DNA of 6,477 bases from Pseudomonadota bacterium (GCA_021804345.1 JAJZHV010000067.1:1-6477); one strand, 5' to 3'; positions 1 to 5,950 are shown, counted from the stretch's first letter. Translations and numbers: made by a program. The notes: generated by a model from the sequence alone, not told the origin.

Positions 1-1106
1 GGTGGTTGATGGGGCGCGCCCCGCTGCTGGCTGTCCAAAGGGATGGAGAGCACGCGATGCAGCAGGGGCTGTAACACCCCGGACCAGGGAATGAATTCGC
101 CAAAGGGAACCAGATGAACCTTTTCATAACTTTGGGAAGGGGAGTGCCCAAAGCTGAACACGCTATTGTGAAACTGCCCCGGCTCTGGTTCGGAAAACAG
201 GCCGATGAGGACGTCCCGGTCCCGTTCATAGCCCCAGCGCTCCAGTTCTTCCGTATAGGATTCGGGCATGTCCTGGCGCACCCAGGGCAGGGCGCTTTCG
301 GGCATGACCACCAGACGCCCGGTACTGTTATGCAGCAAATTGGTGTAGCGCTGCAGGGTGAGCTGGGTATTTTCCTGCAGAAACTTTTGATCTTGAGAAA
401 AATTTCCCTGCAGCAGGTTGACGCTCAGGGGTTCGCCCACCGCATGGGTCCAGTGGATGTGCCCCAGCCCCAGGCCGATTCCTGGCACCAGGACCAGACC
501 CAGCAGCAGTGGCGTTAGGGCATGGGCATCGTGGCGCGCGGTGAGCAGGGATGTGAGGAGCCCGGAGAGCAGAACGCTGGCGGCGCTCACACCAAAAATT
601 CCCAGCACTGGGGCATAACCGGCCAGAGGCCCCACGGGAATTTGGGCGTAACCCAGCGTCAACCAGGGAAAGCCGGTGAGAAACCAGCTGCGGGTCCATT
701 CCAGCAAGGTCCACCAGACAGGAACACTCAGCAGCCAACGGGTGCGCGCACGGGCATGGGGGCCAATGGCCAGGGCCCCTGTGATGGCCGGAAACAGCGC
801 CAATAGGGCGGCAAACAGCAGGATGGCCCCAGTGGCCAGGGGTTGGGGCATGCCCCCATAGTCATGCAGGCTAATTTGGAGCCAGCTTACTCCGCAGATG
901 AAAAACCCCAGCCCCCACAAAAAACCCACCAGGAAGGCGTGGCGCCGCGAGTGACAGCGGCGCCATAACAGCATTAGCACGGTCAGGGCAAGAATTGGCG
1001 CCGGCCAGAAGCCGTAGGGCGCAAACCCGGCCACGGCTAAGGCGCCAGAGAGCAGGGCCAGCAACTCGTGCTGCACCAAACGGGAATGGGGCAACCACTG
1101 CTTCAT
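1..1106 (-). CDS. lnt: Apolipoprotein N-acyltransferase Lnt (3' end beyond window)
   Basis: Lnt adds the third acyl chain to the N-terminal cysteine of lipoproteins in the inner membrane, using phospholipid as donor. The minus-strand frame stays open from ATG 1106 to the left edge: 368 codons plus two bases. Residues 1-215 are rich in hydrophobic membrane segments and carry the family signature EWTRSWFLTGFPWLTLGYAQ (about 136-155). The nitrilase-like periplasmic domain starts at VNLLQGN (229-235). VMPESALPW (267-275) holds the expected catalytic Glu (E270), and YEKVHLVPFGEF (327-338) holds the catalytic Lys (K329). The catalytic Cys and the last membrane helix lie outside the window. The ATG overlaps the corC stop as ATGA and has no clear Shine-Dalgarno, so it is probably translated by coupling with corC, its usual upstream neighbour. 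Family identification is firm; the state of the missing C-terminus is unknown. Confidence 0.96.
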   Translation of the reverse strand, partial: MKQWLPHSRLVQHELLALLSGALAVAGFAPYGFWPAPILALTVLMLLWRRCHSRRHAFLVGFLWGLGFFICGVSWLQISLHDYGGMPQPLATGAILLFAALLALFPAITGALAIGPHARARTRWLLSVPVWWTLLEWTRSWFLTGFPWLTLGYAQIPVGPLAGYAPVLGIFGVSAASVLLSGLLTSLLTARHDAHALTPLLLGLVLVPGIGLGLGHIHWTHAVGEPLSVNLLQGNFSQDQKFLQENTQLTLQRYTNLLHNSTGRLVVMPESALPWVRQDMPESYTEELERWGYERDRDVLIGLFSEPEPGQFHNSVFSFGHSPSQSYEKVHLVPFGEFIPWSGVLQPLLHRVLSIPLDSQQRGAPHQP

Positions 1107-1954
1107 GGGGTGCTGGACGGGGCATGGTCGAGGGTTTCCACCAGCAGGGAATGTAGACGCCGACTATCGGCGCGCAACACCTGAAACTGCAGGCCATCCA
1201 GAAGAATGCGTTCGCCCCGTTTGGGCATGCGCCCAAAGCGGTTCAGGACTAAGCCCCCCACGGTATCGAAATCGGTGCTGGCCCACTGTGTGCCCAGCGC
1301 GCTATTGAAATCCGCCAGCTCGGTCTGCGCCTTGACGCGAAACCGCCCGGGGGCCTCGGGAACGATGTTGTCTTCGGTTTCATCGAAGTCATATTCGTCT
1401 TCGATGTCTCCCACAATCTGCTCCAACACATCTTCGATGGTGACCAACCCCGCCACTCCACCATATTCATCCACCACGATGGCGATATGGTTGCGATTGG
1501 CGCGAAACTCGCGCAGCAGCACGTTCAAGCGCTTGGACTCGGGCACGAATACGGCCGGACGCAGCATGTCGCGCACGTTGAATTCATGCCCAGCGGTGTG
1601 GCGCAGTAGATCCTTGGCCAGCAAAATGCCTAGGACATTATCCTTGCCCTCATCCACCACAGGAAAGCGGGAGTGGGCGGTGTCGATCATGAAGGGGATG
1701 AATTGTTCGGGCGTCTGGTCGATTTCGATCACGTCCATCTGCGACCGGGGGATCATCACGTCGCGCACCTGCATGTCGGACACGCCCAACACGCCCTCCA
1801 TCATGCCCAGGGCATCGGCATCCAGCAGTTGCCGCTCCAGCGCATGGTGCAGGATGCTCACCAGTTCGTCCCGGCTGGCCGGTTCTTCATGGTGCTGTAA
1901 CCACTGGGCCAATCGTTCCAGCAGGGAGGGCGCTTTAACACTATCGTCAGTCAT
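1103..1954 (-). CDS. corC: CorC/YbeX-type CBS-domain protein
   Basis: The product is 283 residues, the usual length for the cytosolic CorC/YbeX family. Members are linked to magnesium/cobalt homeostasis, and YbeX also to ribosome-related phenotypes; the exact activity is not settled. Residues 64-123 form a first CBS repeat, opening with VRDVMIPRSQMDVIE. Residues 126-188 form a second, with the signature VVDEYGGVAGLVTIEDVLEQ. Residues 202-276 form the CorC_HlyC C-terminal domain (FDTVGGLVLNRFGRMPKRGE). The frame is open further upstream, but that extension overlaps ybeY and has no family similarity. ATG 1954 gives the normal N-terminus MTDDSVKAPSLLERL. It starts 37 bases after the ybeY stop, with a C-rich stretch and no visible Shine-Dalgarno in front. 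It overlaps lnt by ATGA, as in many ybeY-corC-lnt operons. Confidence 0.95.
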   Translation of the reverse strand: MTDDSVKAPSLLERLAQWLQHHEEPASRDELVSILHHALERQLLDADALGMMEGVLGVSDMQVRDVMIPRSQMDVIEIDQTPEQFIPFMIDTAHSRFPVVDEGKDNVLGILLAKDLLRHTAGHEFNVRDMLRPAVFVPESKRLNVLLREFRANRNHIAIVVDEYGGVAGLVTIEDVLEQIVGDIEDEYDFDETEDNIVPEAPGRFRVKAQTELADFNSALGTQWASTDFDTVGGLVLNRFGRMPKRGERILLDGLQFQVLRADSRRLHSLLVETLDHAPSSTP

Positions 1955-1991
1955 GAGGGGGGGCGAACTTTGGCGGGTGGGGTCACGGGGT

Positions 1992-2438
1992 TCAGGGTTG
2001 GGCCCCATAGGGGTCGGGAATGCCCAGGGTTTTGAGCAGCAGGATTTCCAGGGCTTCCATGCGGCGCGCCTGCTGGGTACGCAGATGATCGTAGCCTTGC
2101 AGATGCAAAACGCCGTGGATGACCAAGTGCGCGTAATGGTGCTGCAGGGGTTTGTTCTGGGCCCGCGCCTCGGCCTTGATGACCGGGGCGCACAGCACCA
2201 GGTCGCCGTGCAGGATGCCTTGTTCGCTGCCATACACGAAGGTGAGCACATTGGTGGGGTGATCCAGTCCCCGGAATTCCCGGTTGAGCGCCTGTCCTTC
2301 GGGACGGTCCACCAGGCGGATGGTGATTTGCGCCGATTGCTCCAGGGCCCGCATCACCCAGCGCCGCAACTGGGCCCGGGTGGGCTGCTCGGTGCTGCGG
2401 CTGGCGCGTTGCAGATTGAGCGTGAGGGTGGCGTTCAT
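1992..2438 (-). CDS. ybeY: Endoribonuclease YbeY (rRNA maturation factor)
   Basis: YbeY is a single-strand metallo-endoribonuclease needed for 16S rRNA 3'-end maturation and late 70S ribosome quality control. The 148-residue product is near the family norm of about 150. It carries LNREFRGLDHPTNVLTF (51-67), and the zinc signature HGVLHLQGYDH (108-118), where H108, H112 and H118 are the expected ligands. GDLVLCAP (78-85) is also typical. The ATG at 2438 overlaps the stop of the upstream ybeZ relic by ATGA, and the C-rich sequence before it (CTCGGCCCC) contains no Shine-Dalgarno. Translation is therefore probably coupled to the upstream mini-ORF. In related genomes intact ybeZ directly precedes ybeY; here only the relic does, and the working ybeZ lies on the other strand. 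Confidence 0.95.
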   Translation of the reverse strand: MNATLTLNLQRASRSTEQPTRAQLRRWVMRALEQSAQITIRLVDRPEGQALNREFRGLDHPTNVLTFVYGSEQGILHGDLVLCAPVIKAEARAQNKPLQHHYAHLVIHGVLHLQGYDHLRTQQARRMEALEILLLKTLGIPDPYGAQP

Positions 2439-2500
2439 TCATGGGGCCGAGTATGGCGTTCGTGGCCCACCGGATCACGCGCCCGTTCGAGAAGGCTCAC
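2435..2500 (-). pseudogene. Gutted in-frame relic of ybeZ (21-codon mini-ORF)
   Basis: The minus strand reads from GTG 2500 to TGA 2435-2437, 21 codons. It begins MSLLERARDPV, which parallels the start of the intact YbeZ in this window ([11 protein letters not shown]). It then jumps to ERHTRP, which parallels YbeZ near its C-terminus (YERHTRP), and ends HE-stop. About 290 internal codons are missing, yet frame, start and stop remain. The GTG overlaps the miaB relic stop (GTGA), exactly as in the intact miaB/ybeZ pair. The TGA overlaps the ybeY ATG (ATGA). The Walker A and B motifs are gone, so no ATPase can be made. It may survive as a small coupling ORF that leads ribosomes to ybeY; that role is inference. 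Too short to be found by length-based gene callers. Confidence 0.85.
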
Positions 2501-2583
2501 TGGCGCCCCCTCGGGGTGGAATGGGCCACGTCGTACACAGGCATCTGACACCCGAAAGTGCGGATGTGGAGTTTTTTCTTCAA
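2497..2583 (-). pseudogene. Gutted in-frame relic of miaB (28-codon mini-ORF)
   Basis: The minus strand reads from TTG 2583 to TGA 2497-2499, 28 codons. The first 14 residues, [14 protein letters not shown], are identical to the start of the intact MiaB in this window, including the unusual TTG start. After VYD the frame jumps to the MiaB C-terminus: the relic ends DVAHSTPRGRQ where intact MiaB ends [11 protein letters not shown]. About 410 codons are lost, including all radical-SAM cysteines. Three of the nucleotide differences in the shared start region are synonymous (Arg8, Gly11, Cys12), which suggests both copies once encoded a protein under selection. An extended -10 promoter lies upstream as in the intact gene. 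The relic is the first reading frame of the ybeY-corC-lnt unit. Confidence 0.86.
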
Positions 2584-2613
2584 GGGCAAAGGGAACGCAA
2601 TCAATGGGCGCTC

Positions 2614-2622
2614 ATTTTACCA
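2614..2622 (-). promoter_or_regulatory. Extended -10 promoter for miaB'-ybeZ'-ybeY-corC-lnt
   Basis: On the minus strand the sequence reads TGGTAAAAT, an extended -10 (TGn followed by TAAAAT), 30 bases before the TTG of the miaB relic. No convincing -35 is seen at 16-18 bp. The same TGnTAAAAT element stands 32 bases before the intact miaB, so the signal is shared by the two diverged upstream regions. It would now drive ybeY, corC and lnt. Confidence 0.55.
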
Positions 2623-2700
2623 GAGATTGAAAAGCGCTACTCGGCCCATTCTTGGCGGGTAGCGGCAGCATCCGCAGCGTCGGGTTGGTTGGCTACGGCA

Positions 2701-2845
2701 CTTAACCGTAGGGGGGATGAAGCGGCAACTCTTCGTGCTAAGGGCGGGACACGCCCGGTTCGTCTGTGAAGTGAGCGGTGAGGTCATGCCGCCAGCAGCA
2801 GGAACCCACCGAAGCGACTCGGGAGCGGCTCAATGCAAAGCCTGA
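2701..2845 (+). pseudogene. Decayed 3' end of an IS200/IS605-type tnpB
   Basis: The frame from ATG 2717 to TGA 2843 encodes a stretch that resembles the extreme C-terminus of TnpB proteins of the IS200/IS605 (IS1341-like) group: LRAGHARFVCEVSGEVM (8-24) followed by PPAAGTHRSDSG. Family members often read NILRAGHARL...AAGTHRSD in this place. Just before it, frame +1 reads LNRRGDEAAT, which could be a shifted remnant of the D-x-N-A-A region, so a frameshift appears to lie around 2730. Nothing upstream can be assigned to TnpB: the catalytic core and zinc finger are absent. The remnant cannot encode a nuclease. The match is to remembered family consensus, not to an alignment run here. Confidence 0.62.
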
Positions 2846-2850
2846 GCGCC

Positions 2851-2888
2851 GTAGGAATCTCCGGCATTCATGCCGTGGAGGATGGCAA
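2851..2888 (+). mobile_element. IS200/IS605-type right end / omega-RNA 3' hairpin remnant
   Basis: GTAGGAATCTCC is followed by a hairpin and then GGAGGATGGCAA. CTCC 2859-2862 pairs with GGAG 2877-2880, and GGCAT 2863-2867 pairs with ATGCC 2870-2874 with a 2-base bulge. The layout GTAGGAATC-hairpin-GGAGGATG is the familiar 3' end of many TnpB elements, where the tail of the gene overlaps the guide RNA scaffold and the transposon right end. Translated in the frame of base 2851 it reads VGISGIHAVEDGK, close to the GIPVLxxGEDVK tail often seen there. No left end, target-site partner or tnpA is visible. It is a fossil, ending about 28 bp before the extended -10 element of miaB. Confidence 0.6.
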
Positions 2889-2915
2889 GCTCTTTCTGAA
2901 AGGGCTTGCGGTATC

Positions 2916-2924
2916 TGCTAAAAT
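2916..2924 (+). promoter_or_regulatory. Extended -10 promoter for miaB-ybeZ
   Basis: TGCTAAAAT is an extended -10 element (TGn plus TAAAAT) whose last base is 32 bases upstream of the miaB TTG. A -35 is not convincing; the best placed hexamer, CTGAAA at 2896-2901 with a 17-bp spacer, is poor. The element is shared with the divergent relic operon, which supports it as a real, inherited promoter. Confidence 0.55.
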
Positions 2925-2956
2925 GGCCACTTGGTAACCCTATCCCTTGATTTCCC

Positions 2957-4276
2957 TTGAAGAAAAAACTCCACATCCGTACTTTCGGATGCCAGATGAA
3001 TGTGTACGACTCGCACAAGATGGCCGAGTTGCTGCGGGGTTCCCACGATCTCGAACTCACTGCCCACGCGGAAGAGGCGGATGTGGTCGTGCTCAACACC
3101 TGTTCCGTGCGCGAGAAGGCTCAGGAGAAAGTGTTTTCCGACCTGGGGCGCCTGGCGGAACTCAAAGCATCTCGCCCTGATCTCGTGATTGCCGTGGGGG
3201 GCTGTGTGGCGAGCCAAGAGGGGGAGGCGATCATGTCCCGTATGCCCTGCGTGGACCTGGTGTTTGGCCCCCAGACCCTGCACCGTCTGCCCGCCCTGTT
3301 GGATGCCCGCCGTACCACCGGTGTGGCCCAGATGGACATTTCCTTTCCCGAAATCGAGAAGTTCGATGCTCTGCCCCCTACCAGGGCTGAGGGGCCTGCG
3401 GCTTTCGTATCGATCATGGAAGGCTGCAGCAAGTACTGCAGCTTCTGCGTGGTGCCTTATACCCGGGGTGAAGAATTCTCCCGGCCCCTGTCTGCCGTTC
3501 TGGCCGAGATTGCCGATCTTGTCGCCCGTGGCGTGCGTGAAGTCACCCTCCTGGGCCAGAACGTGAATGCCTACCGGGATTACTCCGATGCTGCCTGCGA
3601 TGTGGAGTTTGCGGATCTCCTGGCAGAGGTCAGTGCTCTGCCCGGCATCGAGCGCCTCCGCTACACCACCAGCCATCCCCTGGAATTCTCCTCCCGTCTG
3701 ATTGCAGCTCACGGGGCGCTTCCCAAACTCGCGTCGCAACTGCACCTGCCCGTGCAGTCGGGTTCCGACCGGATTCTGGGGGCCATGAAGCGCGGTTATA
3801 CCGCCGCTTACTACCGTGACCTCGTGGCGCGCTTGCGCGAGGCGGTTCCAGGTATTTCCATTTCCAGCGATTTCATCGTGGGCTTTCCCGGGGAGACCGA
3901 TGCCGATTTCGAAGCGACGCTCAATCTGATCGCGGCTGTCGCTTTCGATGGCAGCTTTGCTTTTGCCTACAGTCCCCGTCCCGGTACACCGGCTGCATTG
4001 CTTGCCGATACGGTGCCCGAGCCGGTGAAGAAGGCACGCCTGCAGCAGTTGCTTGCCCTGACCGATGCGACGGCTGCCTCGGTGAGCGCTGCCATGGTGG
4101 GCTCAAACCAGCGCGTGCTGGTGGAAGGGCCTTCGCGGCGCAATGTTCGGGAGCTGTGCGGGCGCACGGACAACAACCGGGTGGTGAACTTTGCCGGGCC
4201 TTCGGCCCTGGTGGGTCAGTTCGTGGATCTCACCATTACTGACGTGGCCCATTACACCCTGCGCGGGCGCCTGTGA
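2957..4276 (+). CDS. miaB: tRNA-2-methylthio-N6-adenosine synthase MiaB
   Basis: MiaB is a radical-SAM methylthiotransferase that converts i6A37 to ms2i6A37 in tRNAs reading UNN codons, which helps decoding accuracy. The 439-residue product has the full domain order. The N-terminal UPF0004 domain has its [4Fe-4S] cysteines at C12 (FGCQMN), C49 (NTCSVRE) and C83 (GGCV). The radical-SAM domain has the CxxxCxxC motif at C157, C161 and C164 ([10 protein letters not shown]). The C-terminal TRAM RNA-binding domain covers about residues 375-439. The TTG start is chosen because it gives the canonical [16 protein letters not shown]-terminus and is conserved in the relic copy; no Shine-Dalgarno is evident. 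It overlaps ybeZ by GTGA, the usual coupling. Unusually, it is divergent from ybeY-corC-lnt rather than upstream of them, and a gutted copy remains at the ancestral position. Confidence 0.97.
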   Translation: MKKKLHIRTFGCQMNVYDSHKMAELLRGSHDLELTAHAEEADVVVLNTCSVREKAQEKVFSDLGRLAELKASRPDLVIAVGGCVASQEGEAIMSRMPCVDLVFGPQTLHRLPALLDARRTTGVAQMDISFPEIEKFDALPPTRAEGPAAFVSIMEGCSKYCSFCVVPYTRGEEFSRPLSAVLAEIADLVARGVREVTLLGQNVNAYRDYSDAACDVEFADLLAEVSALPGIERLRYTTSHPLEFSSRLIAAHGALPKLASQLHLPVQSGSDRILGAMKRGYTAAYYRDLVARLREAVPGISISSDFIVGFPGETDADFEATLNLIAAVAFDGSFAFAYSPRPGTPAALLADTVPEPVKKARLQQLLALTDATAASVSAAMVGSNQRVLVEGPSRRNVRELCGRTDNNRVVNFAGPSALVGQFVDLTITDVAHYTLRGRL

Positions 4277-5235
4277 GCATTCTCGAACTGGCGCTGGAGC
4301 CGGTGGATAACGAGCGCCTGGCCAACCTGTGCGGGGTATTGGATGAAAACCTCCAGCAGATCGGGCAGACGCTGGGGGTGGCCATCCGGCGCCGGGGTGA
4401 GCATTTCAGTGTGGAAGGGGGAGAGGACAAGACCGCCTTGGCTGCACAAGTCCTGCAGAACTTCTACCGCAGCGCCCGCCATGTCCTCTCCAGCGAAGAC
4501 ATCCACCTGGGGCTCGTGCATGCCCTGGATGGCCCGATGGAGGCTCCGGACATGCCGCGCCTGCGCACCCGGCGCCCCGACCTGCAGGGGCGCTCTACGC
4601 GCCAGCTGCAGTACCTGCGCCAGATCCGCGAACATGTGATCACCTTCGGAGTAGGACCAGCCGGCACGGGCAAGACTTATCTGGCCGTGGCCTGTGCGGT
4701 GGATGCCCTGGAACGCGAGGAAGTAAAGCGCATCGTGCTGGTGCGCCCGGCCGTGGAGGCCGGGGAAAAGCTGGGATTCCTGCCGGGCGACCTGAGCCAG
4801 AAAGTAGACCCCTACCTGCGCCCCCTCTACGATGCCCTCTATGACTTGGTGGGCTACGAGCGGGTGGGTCGCCTCTTCGACCGGGGTGTGATCGAGGTAG
4901 CACCCTTGGCCTACATGCGTGGGCGCACCCTCAACCACGGCTTCATCATCCTGGACGAAGCCCAGAACACCACGCCCGAGCAGATGAAAATGTTCCTCAC
5001 CCGTATCGGGTTCGGCACCAAGGCCGTCATTACGGGTGATGTGACCCAGATCGACCTGCACCGCACCCAGAAGAGCGGGCTCATCGATGCGCGCAACGTG
5101 CTGCAGGGGGTGGAAGGCATCGCCTTCACCATTTTCCAGGCGGAAGACGTGGTGCGCCACCCCTTGGTGCAGCGAGTGGTGAACGCCTACGAACGCCATA
5201 CCCGCCCCCCCAGCAGCCTGGGCAGCCGCTGGTAA
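4273..5235 (+). CDS. ybeZ: PhoH-like ATPase YbeZ
   Basis: YbeZ is a cytosolic PhoH-family P-loop NTPase that works with YbeY and is thought to act in rRNA/ribosome or RNA metabolism; its precise substrate is not established. The 320-residue protein has Walker A GPAGTGKT at 128-135 and Walker [10 protein letters not shown] at 224-232. [18 protein letters not shown] (157-174) and [10 protein letters not shown] are also PhoH hallmarks. The GTG start at 4273 overlaps the miaB stop (GTGA) and gives the family-typical [10 protein letters not shown]; the relic copy uses the same GTG. The gene ends 91 bp before the convergent antitoxin gene. It is separated from its usual downstream partner ybeY, which is on the opposite strand about 1.8 kb away, so the coupling of YbeZ and YbeY synthesis seen in many relatives is lost here. 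Confidence 0.95.
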   Translation: MSILELALEPVDNERLANLCGVLDENLQQIGQTLGVAIRRRGEHFSVEGGEDKTALAAQVLQNFYRSARHVLSSEDIHLGLVHALDGPMEAPDMPRLRTRRPDLQGRSTRQLQYLRQIREHVITFGVGPAGTGKTYLAVACAVDALEREEVKRIVLVRPAVEAGEKLGFLPGDLSQKVDPYLRPLYDALYDLVGYERVGRLFDRGVIEVAPLAYMRGRTLNHGFIILDEAQNTTPEQMKMFLTRIGFGTKAVITGDVTQIDLHRTQKSGLIDARNVLQGVEGIAFTIFQAEDVVRHPLVQRVVNAYERHTRPPSSLGSRW

Positions 5236-5282
5236 AGCGCGGTCAGATCATCGCCCCAAGCGTGATGAGTCCGCCGCGCGCT
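5236..5282. terminator. Possible bidirectional terminator hairpin between ybeZ and higA
   Basis: Directly after the ybeZ stop, AGCGCGG (5236-5242) can pair with CCGCGCGCT (5274-5282, with a bulge). An inner stem joins TCATCGC with GCGTGATGA around the loop CCCAA. The structure lies between two convergent genes but has no U-tract on either strand, so it is only a candidate. The rest of the 91-bp gap shows nothing else. Confidence 0.3.
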
Positions 5283-5326
5283 CACTAATCGCAGAACAGC
5301 ATTGCGGTTGGCGCAAATCTGATAGC

Positions 5327-5626
5327 CTAGGTCGCGACCGGGTCAAATTTGTGAATACCTGACAAGATCTTGGCAATTTTGGACCTTGCCTGACGTAACT
5401 CATAGTCTGACTGAAGATTGATCCAGCTTTCTGCGTCTGTTCCAAAGAATGCCCCTAGGCGCAGCGCAGTATCTGCGCTGATCGCCCGCTGACCATTCAC
5501 GATTTCATTAATCCGACGCGGCGGCACGCCGATCGCGTGCGCCAAACGATACTGGCTGATATGTAATGGCTTGAGGAAGTCCTCGAGTAGCACCTCACCA
5601 GGGTGGGGCCATTTGATGCCCATCAT
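5327..5626 (-). CDS. higA: HigA-family antitoxin (XRE helix-turn-helix)
   Basis: The 99-residue product is a HigA/VapI-type antitoxin. It should bind and neutralise the adjacent HigB toxin and repress their shared promoter. The N-terminus, HPGEVLLEDFLKPLHISQYRLA (split here at L19: HPGEVLLEDFL then KPLHISQYRLA), is the family hallmark. The helix-turn-helix covers about residues 24-50, with the recognition part PPRRINEIVNGQRAIS. It ends with the usual FGTDAESWINLQ and a basic C-terminal helix. The start is at ATG 5626 or the second ATG at 5623; AAGGAG stands 6 or 9 bases upstream, which rules out the longer open frame that runs back into higB. It begins 10 bases after the higB stop, the normal toxin-first order of higBA. 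The stronger ribosome site for the antitoxin than for the toxin fits the need for excess antitoxin. Confidence 0.93.
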   Translation of the reverse strand: MMGIKWPHPGEVLLEDFLKPLHISQYRLAHAIGVPPRRINEIVNGQRAISADTALRLGAFFGTDAESWINLQSDYELRQARSKIAKILSGIHKFDPVAT

Positions 5627-5640
5627 GGTTCTCTCCTTAG
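5627..5640 (-). promoter_or_regulatory. Strong ribosome binding site of higA
   Basis: The minus strand reads CTAAGGAGAGAACC immediately before ATGATG. AAGGAG is a near-perfect Shine-Dalgarno, 6 bases from the first ATG and 9 from the second, and it overlaps the higB stop codon TAA. It fixes the higA start and is much the best ribosome site in the window. Confidence 0.8.
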
Positions 5641-5915
5641 TGGTAGTCCACAATCTCAACGTCGCTGACACGGCCGGGTGCCCAGGTGAAGCAAATACGC
5701 CACTGTTCATTGATGCGAATGCTGTACTGCCCGGCACGATCACCTCGCAGCATTTCCAACCGATTGCCCGGTGGCACACGCAGAAAATCCAGGCTGGCTG
5801 CGGCATTCAATTGCGCCAGTTTGCGCAGGGCAACGGTTTGAATATTGCCAAACCGGGCGACACGCTTTTGGTCAAAAAGAGCCTTGGTGTCGGTGCAGGC
5901 GAAATGGATGATCAC
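5637..5915 (-). CDS. higB: HigB-type RelE-superfamily toxin
   Basis: The 92-residue product matches the HigB / plasmid-maintenance killer family of RelE-like mRNA interferases, which cut mRNA on the ribosome. The signature is PPGNRLEMLRGDR (48-60), then AGQYSIRINEQWRICF (61-76), and the closing VEIVDYH (86-92). RKLAQLNAA (31-39) is the usual helix before it. The protein has family length and no visible break, so the toxin is probably functional. The start is GTG 5915; MIIHFACTDTKALF is the normal N-terminus. No Shine-Dalgarno precedes it. A sigma-70 promoter ends only 6 bases upstream, so the message may be leaderless. higA follows after 10 bases. The module sits convergent to ybeZ and may be an accessory insertion between housekeeping genes. 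Confidence 0.92.
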   Translation of the reverse strand: MIIHFACTDTKALFDQKRVARFGNIQTVALRKLAQLNAAASLDFLRVPPGNRLEMLRGDRAGQYSIRINEQWRICFTWAPGRVSDVEIVDYH

Positions 5916-5921
5916 AGCAGG

Positions 5922-5950
5922 ATATTAACGAGACGCGTTAATAACGTCAA
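5922..5950 (-). promoter_or_regulatory. Sigma-70 promoter of higBA
   Basis: On the minus strand TTGACG (5950-5945) and TAATAT (5927-5922) are separated by 17 bp. Both hexamers are close to consensus. The last base of the -10 is 6 bases before the GTG of higB, so transcription is predicted to begin at or next to the start codon. Confidence 0.75.
5925..5946. promoter_or_regulatory. HigA operator-like inverted repeats within the promoter
   Basis: Three related half-sites lie in the spacer of the higBA promoter and overlap its hexamers: TTAACG 5925-5930, CGTTAA 5936-5941 and TAACG 5942-5946. The first pair forms an inverted repeat with a 5-base spacer, and the second and third form CGTTA-A-TAACG. 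HigA repressors bind TTAAC/GTTAA-type palindromes in characterised systems. Binding here would occlude RNA polymerase and give autoregulation. Operator function is inferred from position and symmetry. Confidence 0.65.

Noticed and set aside
1955..2251. A 99-codon N-terminal extension of corC
   Set aside because: It lies inside ybeY in another frame and has no CorC similarity; ATG 1954 gives the family-typical start.
1206..2630. Long plus-strand open frame (about 474 codons) across corC and ybeY
   Set aside because: It is antisense to two clearly recognised genes, is Ser/Arg-rich in the manner of a shadow frame in GC-rich DNA, and resembles no family.
2284..2769. Plus-strand open frame ending in the intergenic region
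   Set aside because: Most of it is antisense to ybeY and the relics. Only its last codons touch the tnpB fossil, in a frame that breaks.
2584..2956. Whether the intergenic region encodes a tRNA, riboswitch or CRISPR array
   Set aside because: No cloverleaf, no regular repeats and no known aptamer motif were seen. The structured part is better explained as a TnpB right-end remnant.
2918..3745. Minus-strand open frame of 275 codons over the miaB 5' half
   Set aside because: Antisense shadow of miaB; no family features.
4252..5199. Minus-strand open frame of 315 codons over ybeZ
   Set aside because: Antisense shadow of ybeZ; the long opening reflects codon bias of the coding strand.
5627..5806. 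A 60-codon N-terminal extension of higA
   Set aside because: It overlaps higB out of frame, and a strong Shine-Dalgarno marks the start at 5626/5623.
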